Shown piece by piece: positions 47,074 to 55,800 of a stretch of 64,000 nucleotides of DNA. The notes beneath the pieces are model-generated. The model made no database searches and had not been told where the DNA came from. It was given only the letters and a program-made list of their open reading frames with translations. The position numbers and the translations under genes were made by a program. Position 1 is the stretch's first letter; each line of letters begins with the position of its first letter. This DNA is from Actinomycetes bacterium. GTDB taxonomy: Bacteria > Actinomycetota > Actinomycetes > Actinomycetales > Micrococcaceae. The DNA is taken from NCBI GenBank assembly GCA_023426375.1, contig JAFAAV010000068.1:62001-126000 (forward strand), in the 5' to 3' direction.

Positions 47074-47152
47074 GGAAATCGGCCCATATTCTGCGATCTC
47101 GCGCCTTAAATGTTCACCGCGTGAACCTCCACCTCAGATGTCAGATGTCAGG
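47074..47152 (-). repeat. Inverted tail of array B (copy 2)
   Basis: Near-identical to 44701-44772 (AATCGGCCC[A/G]TATTCTGCG, CTTAAATGTTCACCGCG[T/C]GAACCTCC), with a short extra AGATGTC duplication at its end. Displaced from array B by the IS3 element. The 198 nt from here to lpdA hold no gene that I can see, only the presumed promoter of the next gene. Confidence 0.7.
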
Positions 47153-47350
47153 TGGCGGAGGCCCACGGGTCCAAGGGTTGCGTGTGTGAAAGGAGCCAGA
47201 AGGGTACGGGGCGCGCGGGTGCAGCCCAGTGCGGGGCAGGGCGTGAGTAGGCACAGGTAGCAGCGGTGACGTGCTTGAAGCGACAGTGCGCCGAACCTTC
47301 ACGAATCCGAGGCCCGAGTCACGGTTACTCCCGGTTCATTTACTGCAACA

Positions 47351-48784
47351 ATGGGGGGCGTGAGTGTGCAGACTGAATTTGCGAATCCGAAACTCGTTGT
47401 CATCGGTGGCGGCCCCGGCGGCTATGAAGCGGCCCTGGTGGCCTCGTCGCTGGGTGCAGAAGTGACCGTGATCGAACAGCAGGGCATGGGCGGCTCGGCG
47501 GTGTTGACCGACGTGGTCCCGTCCAAGACCCTGATCGCTTCCGCGGACACCATGAACCGCTTCTCGGAGGCCAAGGATCTGGGCGTCCACATCGTGGGTG
47601 GCTCCGATGACGGTGATGAGATCAACCACCTGTCCGTGGACCTGCAAAAGGTCAATACGCGTCTGTTGCGCCTGGCTGCCACCCAGTCCCGGGACATCAA
47701 GCGCGGCCTGGAGCGCCAGGGCGTGCACCTGGTCAAGGGTCACGGTCGTCTGACCAGCCCGAACACCGTGCACGTGGAGACCGATGAGGGGCTCGAGTAC
47801 GACCTGGAAGCACAGTTCGTGCTGCTGGCCGTGGGCGCCTACCCGCGTGAGTTGGACACCGCCAAGCCTGACGGCGAGCGGATCTTCAACTGGAAGCAGG
47901 TCTACCAGATGCGGGAGATCCCGGAGAAACTCATCGTGGTGGGTTCCGGTGTCACCGGTGCGGAGTTCGCGTCCGCCTACAACGGCCTGGGCTCGGACGT
48001 CACCCTGATTTCCTCCCGCGACCAGGTGCTCCCCGGCGAGGACTCGGACGCAGCGGCCGTTCTGGAGAACGTGTTCGAGCGTCGTGGTTTGACCGTGCTG
48101 TCCCGGTCGCGCGCGGAGTCCGTGGAGAACACCGGCGACGGCGTTCTGGTTACGCTCTCCGACGGTCGCAAGGTTCAGGGCTCGCACTGTCTCCTGGCCG
48201 TGGGTTCCATCCCGCACACCACCGACCTGGGACTCGAAGAGGTGGGGGTTGCGACGAGCAAGTCCGGTCACATCGTGGTCGACGCCGTCTCGCGCACCAC
48301 CGTGCCCGGCATCTACGCCGCCGGTGACTGCACCGGCGTGCTGCCGCTGGCTTCCGTGGCTGCCATGCAGGGCCGCATTGCCGTGGCCCACCAGCTGGGC
48401 GACGCCGTGCGTCCCTTGCGTACCGACCAGGTCGCCTCCAACATCTTCACCTCCCCGGAAATCGCGTCCGTGGGCGTGGGGCAGAAGGACGCCAAGTCCG
48501 ATCCGTCCGTGATCGAGTACGCAGCGCTTCAGCTGAGCACCAACCCTCGCGCCAAGATGATGGCCGTGGACGACGGTTTCGTGAAGATCTTCGCCCGCCG
48601 CGGCACCGGCACCGTGATGGGTGGCGTGGTCGTGGGCCCGCGCGCGTCCGAGCTGATCTACCCGATCGCCCTGGCCGTCACCCACAACCTCAGCGTGGAC
48701 GACCTCGCGGACACCTTTGCCGTGTACCCGTCCCTGTCCGGCTCCATCTCGGAGGCCGCTCGCCGGTTGCACGTGCACCACTAG
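47351..48784 (+). CDS. NAD(P)H-quinone reductase of the LpdA type (flavoprotein disulfide reductase family)
   Basis: 477 residues. FAD site KLVVIGGGPGGYEAALVASSLGAEVTVIE; the usual redox CxxxxC reads MGGSAVLTDVVPSK, so the disulfide cysteines are absent, as in mycobacterial LpdA-type quinone reductases rather than true lipoamide dehydrogenases. NAD(P) site KLIVVGSGVTGAEFASAYNGLG; GIYAAGDCTGVLPLASVAAMQGR; C-terminal interface ending LHVHH. Start ATG 47351 lacks an SD; GTG 47360 is possible. Probably reduces quinones with NAD(P)H. Confidence 0.88.
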   Translation: MGGVSVQTEFANPKLVVIGGGPGGYEAALVASSLGAEVTVIEQQGMGGSAVLTDVVPSKTLIASADTMNRFSEAKDLGVHIVGGSDDGDEINHLSVDLQKVNTRLLRLAATQSRDIKRGLERQGVHLVKGHGRLTSPNTVHVETDEGLEYDLEAQFVLLAVGAYPRELDTAKPDGERIFNWKQVYQMREIPEKLIVVGSGVTGAEFASAYNGLGSDVTLISSRDQVLPGEDSDAAAVLENVFERRGLTVLSRSRAESVENTGDGVLVTLSDGRKVQGSHCLLAVGSIPHTTDLGLEEVGVATSKSGHIVVDAVSRTTVPGIYAAGDCTGVLPLASVAAMQGRIAVAHQLGDAVRPLRTDQVASNIFTSPEIASVGVGQKDAKSDPSVIEYAALQLSTNPRAKMMAVDDGFVKIFARRGTGTVMGGVVVGPRASELIYPIALAVTHNLSVDDLADTFAVYPSLSGSISEAARRLHVHH

Positions 48785-48794
48785 TTCAATAACT

Positions 48795-48848
48795 GACGAC
48801 GTCGCCCCGGTGACCTTTCGCTCGAAAGGTCACCGGGGCGACGTCGTC
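48795..48848. terminator. Very strong bidirectional terminator
   Basis: GACGACGTCGCCCCGGTGAC continues to a 26-bp perfect stem with its complement (48823-48848); CT at the apex. Sits between convergent lpdA-like and MFS genes. Confidence 0.88.
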
Positions 48849-48876
48849 GTTTGTGGACGAAGGGGCGGAAGGTGCG

Positions 48877-50295
48877 TTACTTCACGACCTTGCGACCCAC
48901 GGTGTACATGTCCACGTTCTTGGTCTCCGGGGAGAACCACAGCGCGATCAGCGTGACGACCGCGGCGAAGGACAGGTACATACCCACCGACCCCACGCCG
49001 AAGTTCGCGTTGAGGATCACCGCGATGTACGGCGTGATGGCCGCGCCCAGGATGGACGCGACGTTGTACGCGATGCCGGAGCCGGTGTAGCGCACGTTGG
49101 TGGGGAACAACTCGGGCAGGATGGCGGACATCGAACCGAAGGTCAGGCCCATCAAAGTCATGCCCACAGCCAGGAAGAACAGCACGCGTCCCATCGAGAC
49201 GTTCTCACCGGTGCCCACGAGCGAGGGGTCCATGATCAGGCCGAAGCACAGGCCGAACACCACGATCGCGGAGGTGATGACCAGCTGCGAGGAGCGGCGG
49301 CCGTACTTGTCCGCGAGCCAACCGGAGATCGGCACGGTGATGGCGAACAGCACCACGGCCAGCAGCTGGATGATCAGGAAGTCGCGGTACTCGATGCCCA
49401 GGCCGCCGGCGTCCGGGGAGCCGATGCCGAAGGACAGCACCCACGCGGTCATCAGGTAGAACAGCACGTAGGTCGCCAGCATGATGAAGGTGCCCTGGAT
49501 GATCTGCAGCCATGAGGTCTTGAACACCTCGGTGACGGGGGCCTTGACCTTTTCGCCCTGCTGTTCGGCCTTCTTGAAGACCGGGGTTTCCTCGAGCTTG
49601 ATGCGGACCCATAGGCCCAGCAGCACCATGACCACGGAGGCGATGAACGGGATGCGCCAGCCCCACACCAGGAACGGGTGATCTCCCACAGCGTGATGCT
49701 CGGCGGTGCCGAACTGCATGACGATGGTCAGGATCAGGAAGAAGCCGTTGGCCAAGATAAAGCCGAACGGTGCACCCAACTGAGGCCACATGGCGGCGCG
49801 GGCGCGCTTGCCCTCTTCCGCGTACTCGGTGGCCAGCAGTGATGCGCCGGACCATTCGCCGCCCAGACCCAGGCCCTGGCAGAAGCGCAGAATGGTCAGG
49901 ATCAGGGGAGCCCAGATGCCGATGGAGTAGTAGGTGGGCAGCAGGCCGATCAGGAACGTTGCGATACCCATGGTCAGCAAGGCACCGATCAGGGTGGCCT
50001 TGCGGCCGATGCGGTCACCGTAGTGACCGAAAATCACGGAGCCGATGGGACGGCCGAAGAACGCGGCGGCAAAGGTGGCCATGGAGGCCAGCAGCTTGGT
50101 GGTCTCGTCCTCGCCGGTGAAGAACAGCGCGGGGAACACGGCCACTGCTGCGGTCGCGTAGACGTAGAAGTCGTAGAACTCAATGGTGGTGCCGGCCAGC
50201 GACGCCACGATCACGCGAGAACGCGGGACGCGCTCCTCCAGTGACTTCTCCGACTCGGGTCCGTGTGAACCCGACTCAGTCACAGTTGTAGACAT
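48877..50295 (-). CDS. MFS transporter, metabolite:H+ symporter (MHS) family
   Basis: 472 residues, 12 transmembrane helices. Signature IVASLAGTTIEFYDFYVYATAA at TM1, RPIGSVIFGHYGDRIGRKATLI (loop 2-3 MFS motif), ILRFCQGLGLGGEWSGASLLATEYAEEGKRARA, and a second motif WLADKYGRRSSQL. These mark the MHS subfamily that imports organic acids, shikimate-like compounds or betaine; the substrate cannot be read from sequence. Divergent from the cholesterol oxidase gene. Confidence 0.9.
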   Translation of the reverse strand: MSTTVTESGSHGPESEKSLEERVPRSRVIVASLAGTTIEFYDFYVYATAAVAVFPALFFTGEDETTKLLASMATFAAAFFGRPIGSVIFGHYGDRIGRKATLIGALLTMGIATFLIGLLPTYYSIGIWAPLILTILRFCQGLGLGGEWSGASLLATEYAEEGKRARAAMWPQLGAPFGFILANGFFLILTIVMQFGTAEHHAVGDHPFLVWGWRIPFIASVVMVLLGLWVRIKLEETPVFKKAEQQGEKVKAPVTEVFKTSWLQIIQGTFIMLATYVLFYLMTAWVLSFGIGSPDAGGLGIEYRDFLIIQLLAVVLFAITVPISGWLADKYGRRSSQLVITSAIVVFGLCFGLIMDPSLVGTGENVSMGRVLFFLAVGMTLMGLTFGSMSAILPELFPTNVRYTGSGIAYNVASILGAAITPYIAVILNANFGVGSVGMYLSFAAVVTLIALWFSPETKNVDMYTVGRKVVK

Positions 50296-50473
50296 GGTGA
50301 ATCCTCAGATGGGAAGTGGTTTTGAATATTTACACGCTAGACCTGCGGGTCCACAGTGCGAATTCGAGTGTCCACAATGTGAGATAAGCATTGACACCCA
50401 TGAGAGTGCATAAGCTAGGTGCAACTCTGGTGACAGAGCCAGGGGAGTACTGCGGATCACAACGGGGGGGACC

Positions 50474-52000
50474 ATGCCGTCACTTTCTCAAGAACATCGC
50501 ATCGCCATCATTGGGTCCGGATATGGCGGCTCAGTGGCTGCTCAGTCGCTGGCCGACAAGGGCTTCCGCGTTGACCTGATCGAAATGGGGTGCGACTGGG
50601 ATGCGATGCCGCAGGTCAATGGCAAAACCTTTGATTCGATGACGAGCCCCACTGCACGCTCCACCTGGTTTTCCGATCGCACGGACGTGCCGTTCAGCTA
50701 CCTGGCCGGATTGCCGATCATCAACCGACGGATCGACCGCGGCGCCGGCGCTCTGGGCATGGAACGGTTCGCTCAGATGAAGGTCTACGTGGGCCGCGGT
50801 GTGGGTGGCGGTTCCCTGGTGAACGGCGGAATGGCGGTGACCCCGCGCAAGTCCTACTTCCAGAAAGTCTTACCGCAGCTCGACGCGGACGAGATGTACA
50901 GCACGTACTTCCCCCGGGCCAATGCACAGCTCGGAGTGGCCGAACCCCCGGCCGACATCCTGGCGACAGCGAGCTACTGCCAGTTCGCTCGGGTGGCCGC
51001 GGAGCAGGCCAAGAAGGCCGGGTATTCGACCGTCACGGTTCCCAATGTGTATGACTGGGACTACATGCGCCGCGAAGGGATCAAACGGGAAACCCGTTCT
51101 GCGCTGGGCGCGGAGGTGATCTACGGCAACAATTCCGGTAAGAAGACCTTGCCCCGCACCATTCTGCAGGCCGCTCGGGCCACGGGACGGGTTACGGTCA
51201 AGCCGCTGACCGAGGTCACCCGGCTGCGCCGCTCGGCGGGCGGTCAGTACGAATTGACCCTGAAGACCATCGACTTCCACGGGGTCGTGCGCTCCGAGCA
51301 AACCCAAACCTATGACCGGGTCATTCTGGCGGCCGGGTCCGTGGGCTCCACGCGCCTGCTCCTGCGCGCACAGGCCGAAAACCTGGTGCCCGGGCTGCGG
51401 GACAACACCGATCTGGGCAAGGGCTGGGGCACCAACGGCAACACCATGCTCGCCCGACGATTGACCTGGGGCACGGCCACCGGTTCGCTGCAATCCGGGA
51501 TGCCGGCCATGGGCATCAGCCACTGGAATGACGGCCCCACCTCCGTGTTCGCGGAGATCGCGCCGTTCCCCACGGGGATCGAAATGCGTACCAACGTGTA
51601 CCTGGCCATCACGGACAACGACAACCTGGCCGCCTTCACGTGGAATAAAGACATCCAGGACGTGGAACTCGGCTGGACCACACAGATGTCGGCACCGTCC
51701 GTGAACGCGACCAAGGCGGTGTTCGATCGGATCAACGCGGCCAATCCGGGAACCTTCTATCGAACGGATCTGTTCGAGGACCGCAAGGCGTTCACCGATT
51801 ACTTCACCTATCACCCGCTCGGTGGCGCGGTGCTGGGCGAAGCCACCGACCTCAACGGCGAGATCAACGGCGCTCCGGGCCTGTTCGTCCTGGACGGTTC
51901 ACTCATCCCCGGCCGCATTGGCGTGAACCCATTCGTCACCATCACCGCGATTGCCCAGCGCTGCATGGATGGGCTTCTCGCCGCCGGCCGTTTCGCCTGA
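50474..52000 (+). CDS. Cholesterol oxidase (GMC-type flavoprotein)
   Basis: 508 residues. FAD-binding AIIGSGYGGSVAAQSLADKG, then the subfamily-specific MKVYVGRGVGGGSLVNGGMAVTP, AAGSVGSTRLLL. The residues used by class I cholesterol oxidases are present in their contexts: Glu in VFAEIAPFP, His in YHPLGG and Asn in VNPFVTITAIAQR. It would oxidise and isomerise 3-beta-hydroxysterols. No signal peptide is visible, although secreted relatives have one. ATG 50474 follows a GGGGGGG run. Sterol as natural substrate is family-based. Confidence 0.87.
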   Translation: MPSLSQEHRIAIIGSGYGGSVAAQSLADKGFRVDLIEMGCDWDAMPQVNGKTFDSMTSPTARSTWFSDRTDVPFSYLAGLPIINRRIDRGAGALGMERFAQMKVYVGRGVGGGSLVNGGMAVTPRKSYFQKVLPQLDADEMYSTYFPRANAQLGVAEPPADILATASYCQFARVAAEQAKKAGYSTVTVPNVYDWDYMRREGIKRETRSALGAEVIYGNNSGKKTLPRTILQAARATGRVTVKPLTEVTRLRRSAGGQYELTLKTIDFHGVVRSEQTQTYDRVILAAGSVGSTRLLLRAQAENLVPGLRDNTDLGKGWGTNGNTMLARRLTWGTATGSLQSGMPAMGISHWNDGPTSVFAEIAPFPTGIEMRTNVYLAITDNDNLAAFTWNKDIQDVELGWTTQMSAPSVNATKAVFDRINAANPGTFYRTDLFEDRKAFTDYFTYHPLGGAVLGEATDLNGEINGAPGLFVLDGSLIPGRIGVNPFVTITAIAQRCMDGLLAAGRFA

Positions 52001-52040
52001 ACCGACACCTCACCCGCTGCCTCCGCACGAAAGATTTCTT

Positions 52041-52649
52041 ATGCCTCAGCCACACATCACCCGCCGCACCGTTCTCGTTAGTGCCGCCGCGAGCGTCCCG
52101 GTCGCCATGACGACGTCGCTCGGTGCGGTTGCCGCTTCCACTGGCCCGCGATCGCTCGCGGTCGAGTTGGGCGATCCTGCTGCCCGAACCGATACCTGGG
52201 CACCCGTGATGGACACCCCCGTTTACCGCAGCGACCTCAAGACCCGCCGGGCCCTGGCCTGTCTGCCCCGGAGCATCACGGTGCGCAACACGGGGGAGAC
52301 CCCGGTAACCAGTGCCTCCGGCACCGTGGAGGTGGCCATGCACGATTACGTCACGGACGTGCGACCGCCCTTCGGTGCTCATCAGCTCAAGATCGCCAGT
52401 CAACAAGCGAACTTCACGCTGACCGAGCGGGGCAGTGATTTCCGCACGGGATCCAAGTGGGAGTGGAGCTACACGGGGGTGATCGCCCCCGGAGCCGCTG
52501 TCACTCTGCCCTGGGAGTACTGGGTACGTACGCCGTTCTGGAACGTGCAGTTCCAGGTGCTCGTGACCGCCACCGTGGTCGACGATGACCCGGACGCCCC
52601 GGACAACGTCTCCCAGAAGATCGGACAATCGCCAAGCTTCACGGCCTGA
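52041..52649 (+). CDS. Tat-exported protein of unknown function
   Basis: 202 residues from ATG 52041 (the frame opens at 51951). A twin-arginine signal ITRRTVLVSAAASVPVAMTTSLGAVAA with a probable cut after AVAA. The mature part is beta-rich (SITVRNTGETPVTSASGTVEVAMHDYV; WEWSYTGVIAPGAAVTLPWEYWV), like an Ig-fold or jelly-roll domain. It follows the cholesterol oxidase by 40 nt and probably shares its transcript, so it may act on the same extracellular substrate or escort the oxidase; this is inference. Confidence 0.7.
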   Translation: MPQPHITRRTVLVSAAASVPVAMTTSLGAVAASTGPRSLAVELGDPAARTDTWAPVMDTPVYRSDLKTRRALACLPRSITVRNTGETPVTSASGTVEVAMHDYVTDVRPPFGAHQLKIASQQANFTLTERGSDFRTGSKWEWSYTGVIAPGAAVTLPWEYWVRTPFWNVQFQVLVTATVVDDDPDAPDNVSQKIGQSPSFTA

Positions 52650-52714
52650 ACAGCGGACGTAGTCCCGCGGGCCAACACGGGCTAATCGAGCCGGCCGACT
52701 TGCCGCCGCAACGA

Positions 52715-52748
52715 CAAACCCCGCGAGGCGTGAACCTCGCGGGGTTTG
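52715..52748. terminator. Bidirectional terminator
   Basis: CAAACCCCGCGAGG pairs over 14 bp with CCTCGCGGGGTTTG; 6-nt loop. Between convergent Tat-protein and carboxylase genes. Confidence 0.85.
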
Positions 52749-52782
52749 GTTGACGGCGCAGTGCGGCCGGGGTGCTGCAGCG

Positions 52783-54600
52783 TCAGTCGGTGATGTTCGC
52801 CAGAACCGTACCGGCGGAAACCGTGTCCCCGGCGGAGACCGTGAGGTCCTTGACCACACCGGACTTGTGCGCGGTCAGGGGCTGTTCCATCTTCATGGCC
52901 TCGAGCACCACGATCAGATCGCCCTCGTTCACCGTGTCGCCGTTGTCCACCGCGATTTTCACGATGGTGCCCTGCATGGGCGAGGTCAGCGAATCGCCAG
53001 AAGCTCCACGGGCCGCAGCGGAACCGCCACGGTTGGCGCGTGCCTTGCGCTTGGGCGGGGGGCCACCGTTTCCACCAACGCGTGCCGCGCCGGCCAACTG
53101 GGGCAGGGTGACTTCAAGTCGTTTGCCACCCACCTCGACCACCACGGACTGGCGCTCGGGTTCTTCCGTGGCGGGTTCGACGGGTGCTTCATACGGCTGG
53201 ATCTGGTTGTCGAACTCGGTTTCGATCCACCGGGTGTGCACCGAGAACGCCGTGTCGTCCTCCGGGGCGAAAGCCGGGTCGGAAACGACCGCGCGGTGGA
53301 AGGGGACCACCGTGGGCATGCCCTCGATCACGAGCTCGTCCAGGGCACGGCGGGAGCGTTGCAGCGCTTGTTCCCGGGTGGTGCCCGTGACAATCAGCTT
53401 GGCGAGCATGGAATCGAAGTTGCCGCCAATGGTTTCACCGGCCTCCACACCGGTGTCCACGCGTACGCCGGGCCCCGTGGGCAGCGAGAACGTGGTCAGG
53501 GTGCCCGGAGCCGGCATGAAGTTGCGGCCGGCGTCCTCACCGTTGATGCGGAACTCGAAGCTGTGGCCCCGTACCTGCGGATCCTCGTAGCCGAGCTCTT
53601 CACCGCGGGCGATACGGAACTGCTCGCGAACCAGGTCAAGTCCGGTGACCTCTTCGGACACCGGGTGCTCGACCTGCAGGCGTGTGTTGACCTCCAGGAA
53701 GGAAATGGTGCCGTCCTGGCCGACCAGGAACTCGCAGGTTCCGGCGCCCTGGTACTGCGCTTCCTTGAGGATGGCCTTGGAGGCCTCGTAGAGTCGCTCG
53801 TTCTGCTCGTCCGAGAGGAACGGCGCGGGGGCTTCTTCAACGAGCTTCTGGTTGCGGCGCTGGAGTGAGCAGTCGCGGGTAGATACCACCACCACGTTGC
53901 CGTGGCCGTCCGCGAGGCACTGGGTTTCCACGTGGCGCGGGGCGTCCAGGAATCGTTCCACGAAGCACTCACCGCGACCGAAGGCTGCGGTGGCCTCGCG
54001 CACGGCGGAGTCGAAGAGTTCGGGGATGGCGTCGCGCTCGCGGACCACCTTGATACCGCGGCCACCGCCACCGAAGGCAGCCTTGATGGCGATCGGCAGA
54101 CCGTGCTCGTCAGCGAAGGCCAGCACCTCGTCCGCGGAGGACACCGGATCTGCGGTACCCGGAACCTGCGGAGCGTTGACCTTCTCGGCGATGTGGCGAG
54201 CGGCCACCTTGTCACCCAGCTTGGAAATCGCAGCCGGGGGAGGGCCGATCCACGTCATACCCGCGTTGATCACAGCCATGGCAAAGTCCGCGTTCTCGGA
54301 CAGGAAGCCGTAACCGGGGTGAACGGCGTCAGCGCCGGCGCGAGCGGCGGCGTCGAGAATCTTGTCGATCACCAGGTAGGAATCGGCCGCGGTGGTGCCG
54401 CCCAGGGCGTAGGCCTCATCGGCCATGCGCACGTGCATGGCGTCCCGGTCCGTGTCCGCGTAGACCGCCACGGAGGTGATGCCTTCGTCGCGTGCGGCGC
54501 GGATGACGCGCACCGCGATTTCACCGCGGTTCGCCACCAAGACCTTGGTGATGGGGCGCATGTCGGTGGAAGCCTGCTGCTCCGTGGAGGTGGTTGTCAC
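52783..54600 (-). CDS. Acetyl-/propionyl-CoA carboxylase alpha chain (biotin carboxylase + BCCP)
   Basis: 605 residues, fused as in actinobacterial AccA3-type subunits. Biotin carboxylase: KVLVANRGEIAVRVIRAARD, AVHPGYGFLSENADFA, AAFGGGGRGIKVV (ATP grasp), FLEVNTRLQVEHPVSEEVTGLDLV (catalytic). BCCP at the C-terminus with the biotinylated lysine in VLEAMKMEQPLTAH. Makes malonyl- or methylmalonyl-CoA with a beta chain encoded elsewhere. GTG 54600 with AAGGAG upstream. A disordered Gly/Arg/Lys linker (GGPPPKRKARANRGG) joins the domains. Confidence 0.94.
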   Translation of the reverse strand: MTTTSTEQQASTDMRPITKVLVANRGEIAVRVIRAARDEGITSVAVYADTDRDAMHVRMADEAYALGGTTAADSYLVIDKILDAAARAGADAVHPGYGFLSENADFAMAVINAGMTWIGPPPAAISKLGDKVAARHIAEKVNAPQVPGTADPVSSADEVLAFADEHGLPIAIKAAFGGGGRGIKVVRERDAIPELFDSAVREATAAFGRGECFVERFLDAPRHVETQCLADGHGNVVVVSTRDCSLQRRNQKLVEEAPAPFLSDEQNERLYEASKAILKEAQYQGAGTCEFLVGQDGTISFLEVNTRLQVEHPVSEEVTGLDLVREQFRIARGEELGYEDPQVRGHSFEFRINGEDAGRNFMPAPGTLTTFSLPTGPGVRVDTGVEAGETIGGNFDSMLAKLIVTGTTREQALQRSRRALDELVIEGMPTVVPFHRAVVSDPAFAPEDDTAFSVHTRWIETEFDNQIQPYEAPVEPATEEPERQSVVVEVGGKRLEVTLPQLAGAARVGGNGGPPPKRKARANRGGSAAARGASGDSLTSPMQGTIVKIAVDNGDTVNEGDLIVVLEAMKMEQPLTAHKSGVVKDLTVSAGDTVSAGTVLANITD

Positions 54601-54704
54601 GTGAATAGCTCCTTGTCGATACTCTCCAGCAGATTAGTGCCCCGCACTGGAGATCACCTAAGCGAACGCCCGGGTGCGGGGTTGATCTGTAGGGGTTCTA
54701 CAAA

Positions 54705-55343
54705 TCATGTCGTGGTGGGCTGTGGTGTTGACCGCCACCAGTGGCTCGGTGACACCCCGCGCGCTGCCAACAGTGTGCGCAGAGTGGAGATGCTTAAACC
54801 AATCACCGCATTAGGGTCCCCGTCCACCCGGTCGATGAACACAGAGCCGCGGCCGTCCAGCGTGAACGAACCGGCTACCTGCAGGGGCTCCTCGGTGGCC
54901 ACGTAGTCCTCAATTTCTTCGCGGGACATTTCCGCGAAGTACACGTCAGCGGAGCTGATGGCACCCTCTCCGTGGCTCTCACCGTTGCGGCGATCCACGA
55001 GCCAATGGCCGGTGTGCAGTGTCCCCTTACGTCCGCTCATTGCGGAGATGCGCTCGACTGCAATGTCCGCGGTCAGCGGCTTGCCGTAGCTCTCCCCGTC
55101 CAGTTCAAAGACTGAGTCGCACCCCAGCACCAACCGCTCCGCCGCGACGTCCAGCGTGGCGACGGCCTCGGCTTTGGTCCGCGCCAGAAGTAAGGCGGTC
55201 TCGGATGGGCTCAGCGGCCCGTGTTCGGCCAGGGCGGCGTCCTCGTCAACGTTGGATACCACCGTGTCGAACGGAAGGTGCGCGCGCTGCAGAAGCGACG
55301 CGCGGGCGGGAGATTTCGAAGCCAGGATGAGAACGGGATGCAC
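54705..55343 (-). CDS. Maf family nucleotide pyrophosphatase
   Basis: 212 residues from GTG 55343, which lies 7 nt after TAGAGT (leaderless); the frame opens at 55415. LILASKSPARASLLQRAHLPF is the Maf N-terminal motif, then GCDSVFELDGESYGKPLTADIAVERISAMSGRKGTLHTGHWLV and the C-terminal GSFTLDGRGSVFIDRVDGDPNAVIGLSI. Hydrolyses noncanonical or excess NTPs (dTTP/UTP/m7GTP type in the family), and sits next to the carboxylase as in many actinobacteria. Confidence 0.92.
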   Translation of the reverse strand: MHPVLILASKSPARASLLQRAHLPFDTVVSNVDEDAALAEHGPLSPSETALLLARTKAEAVATLDVAAERLVLGCDSVFELDGESYGKPLTADIAVERISAMSGRKGTLHTGHWLVDRRNGESHGEGAISSADVYFAEMSREEIEDYVATEEPLQVAGSFTLDGRGSVFIDRVDGDPNAVIGLSISTLRTLLAARGVSPSHWWRSTPQPTTT

Positions 55344-55350
55344 GCTCCTC

Positions 55351-55356
55351 ACTCTA
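55351..55356 (-). promoter_or_regulatory. -10 box of maf (leaderless)
   Basis: TAGAGT, 7 nt (GAGGAGC), then GTG 55343. Confidence 0.45.
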
Positions 55357-55369
55357 CGGGGCATGCCCC

Positions 55370-55795
55370 TCACGCGGGTTGAAGGGCACCCACGCGCACC
55401 AGTTCGGCCACGCACTTACTGACGAGGTCTGTGGCATCCGGGTTCTCACCGAATACCTCCACGACGCCAGCCTCCAATTGTTGGGGAGTGCGCTCGCCGT
55501 GCTCACGACACGCGTGCCACACCACGGGCGCGATGCCGACGACCACCACCAATTGCTCGGCCAGGAGGATGATCAGTTGCCCGGGGTCCTCCGGGTTCTC
55601 CACGGCCTCGACCCACGGACTCACGCGCACGCTGCGATATTCGACGACGACGCCGCTCTCTCCCGTCTCGGGGGCACCGTTGCCATCCGTGGTGCCTTCG
55701 AGGTGTGAGCCCAACTCGGGTTCCGGAAGGGCAGCTTTGAGATGATCCGGATCGGCGGTGACCTGCGGGCGCACGGGGTTGCGCCAAGTCGTCAA
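55370..55795 (-). CDS. PqqD-like peptide-chaperone-fold protein
   Basis: 141 residues, starting at TTG 55795. The C-terminal 90 residues follow the PqqD pattern: VVVEYRSVRVSP, IILLAEQLVVVVGIAPVVWHAC, then R-T-x2-Q-L, and DLVSKCVAELVRVGALQ. PqqD-type proteins hold RiPP precursors or occur with polysaccharide/HprK cassettes. The N-terminal 45 residues are low-complexity. It lies 5 nt after the HPr-kinase-like pseudogene, the usual partner, so it is probably the surviving half of a decayed cassette. No precursor peptide, radical SAM or export gene is next to it. Confidence 0.55.
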   Translation of the reverse strand: MTTWRNPVRPQVTADPDHLKAALPEPELGSHLEGTTDGNGAPETGESGVVVEYRSVRVSPWVEAVENPEDPGQLIILLAEQLVVVVGIAPVVWHACREHGERTPQQLEAGVVEVFGENPDATDLVSKCVAELVRVGALQPA

Positions 55796-55800
55796 GGGCG

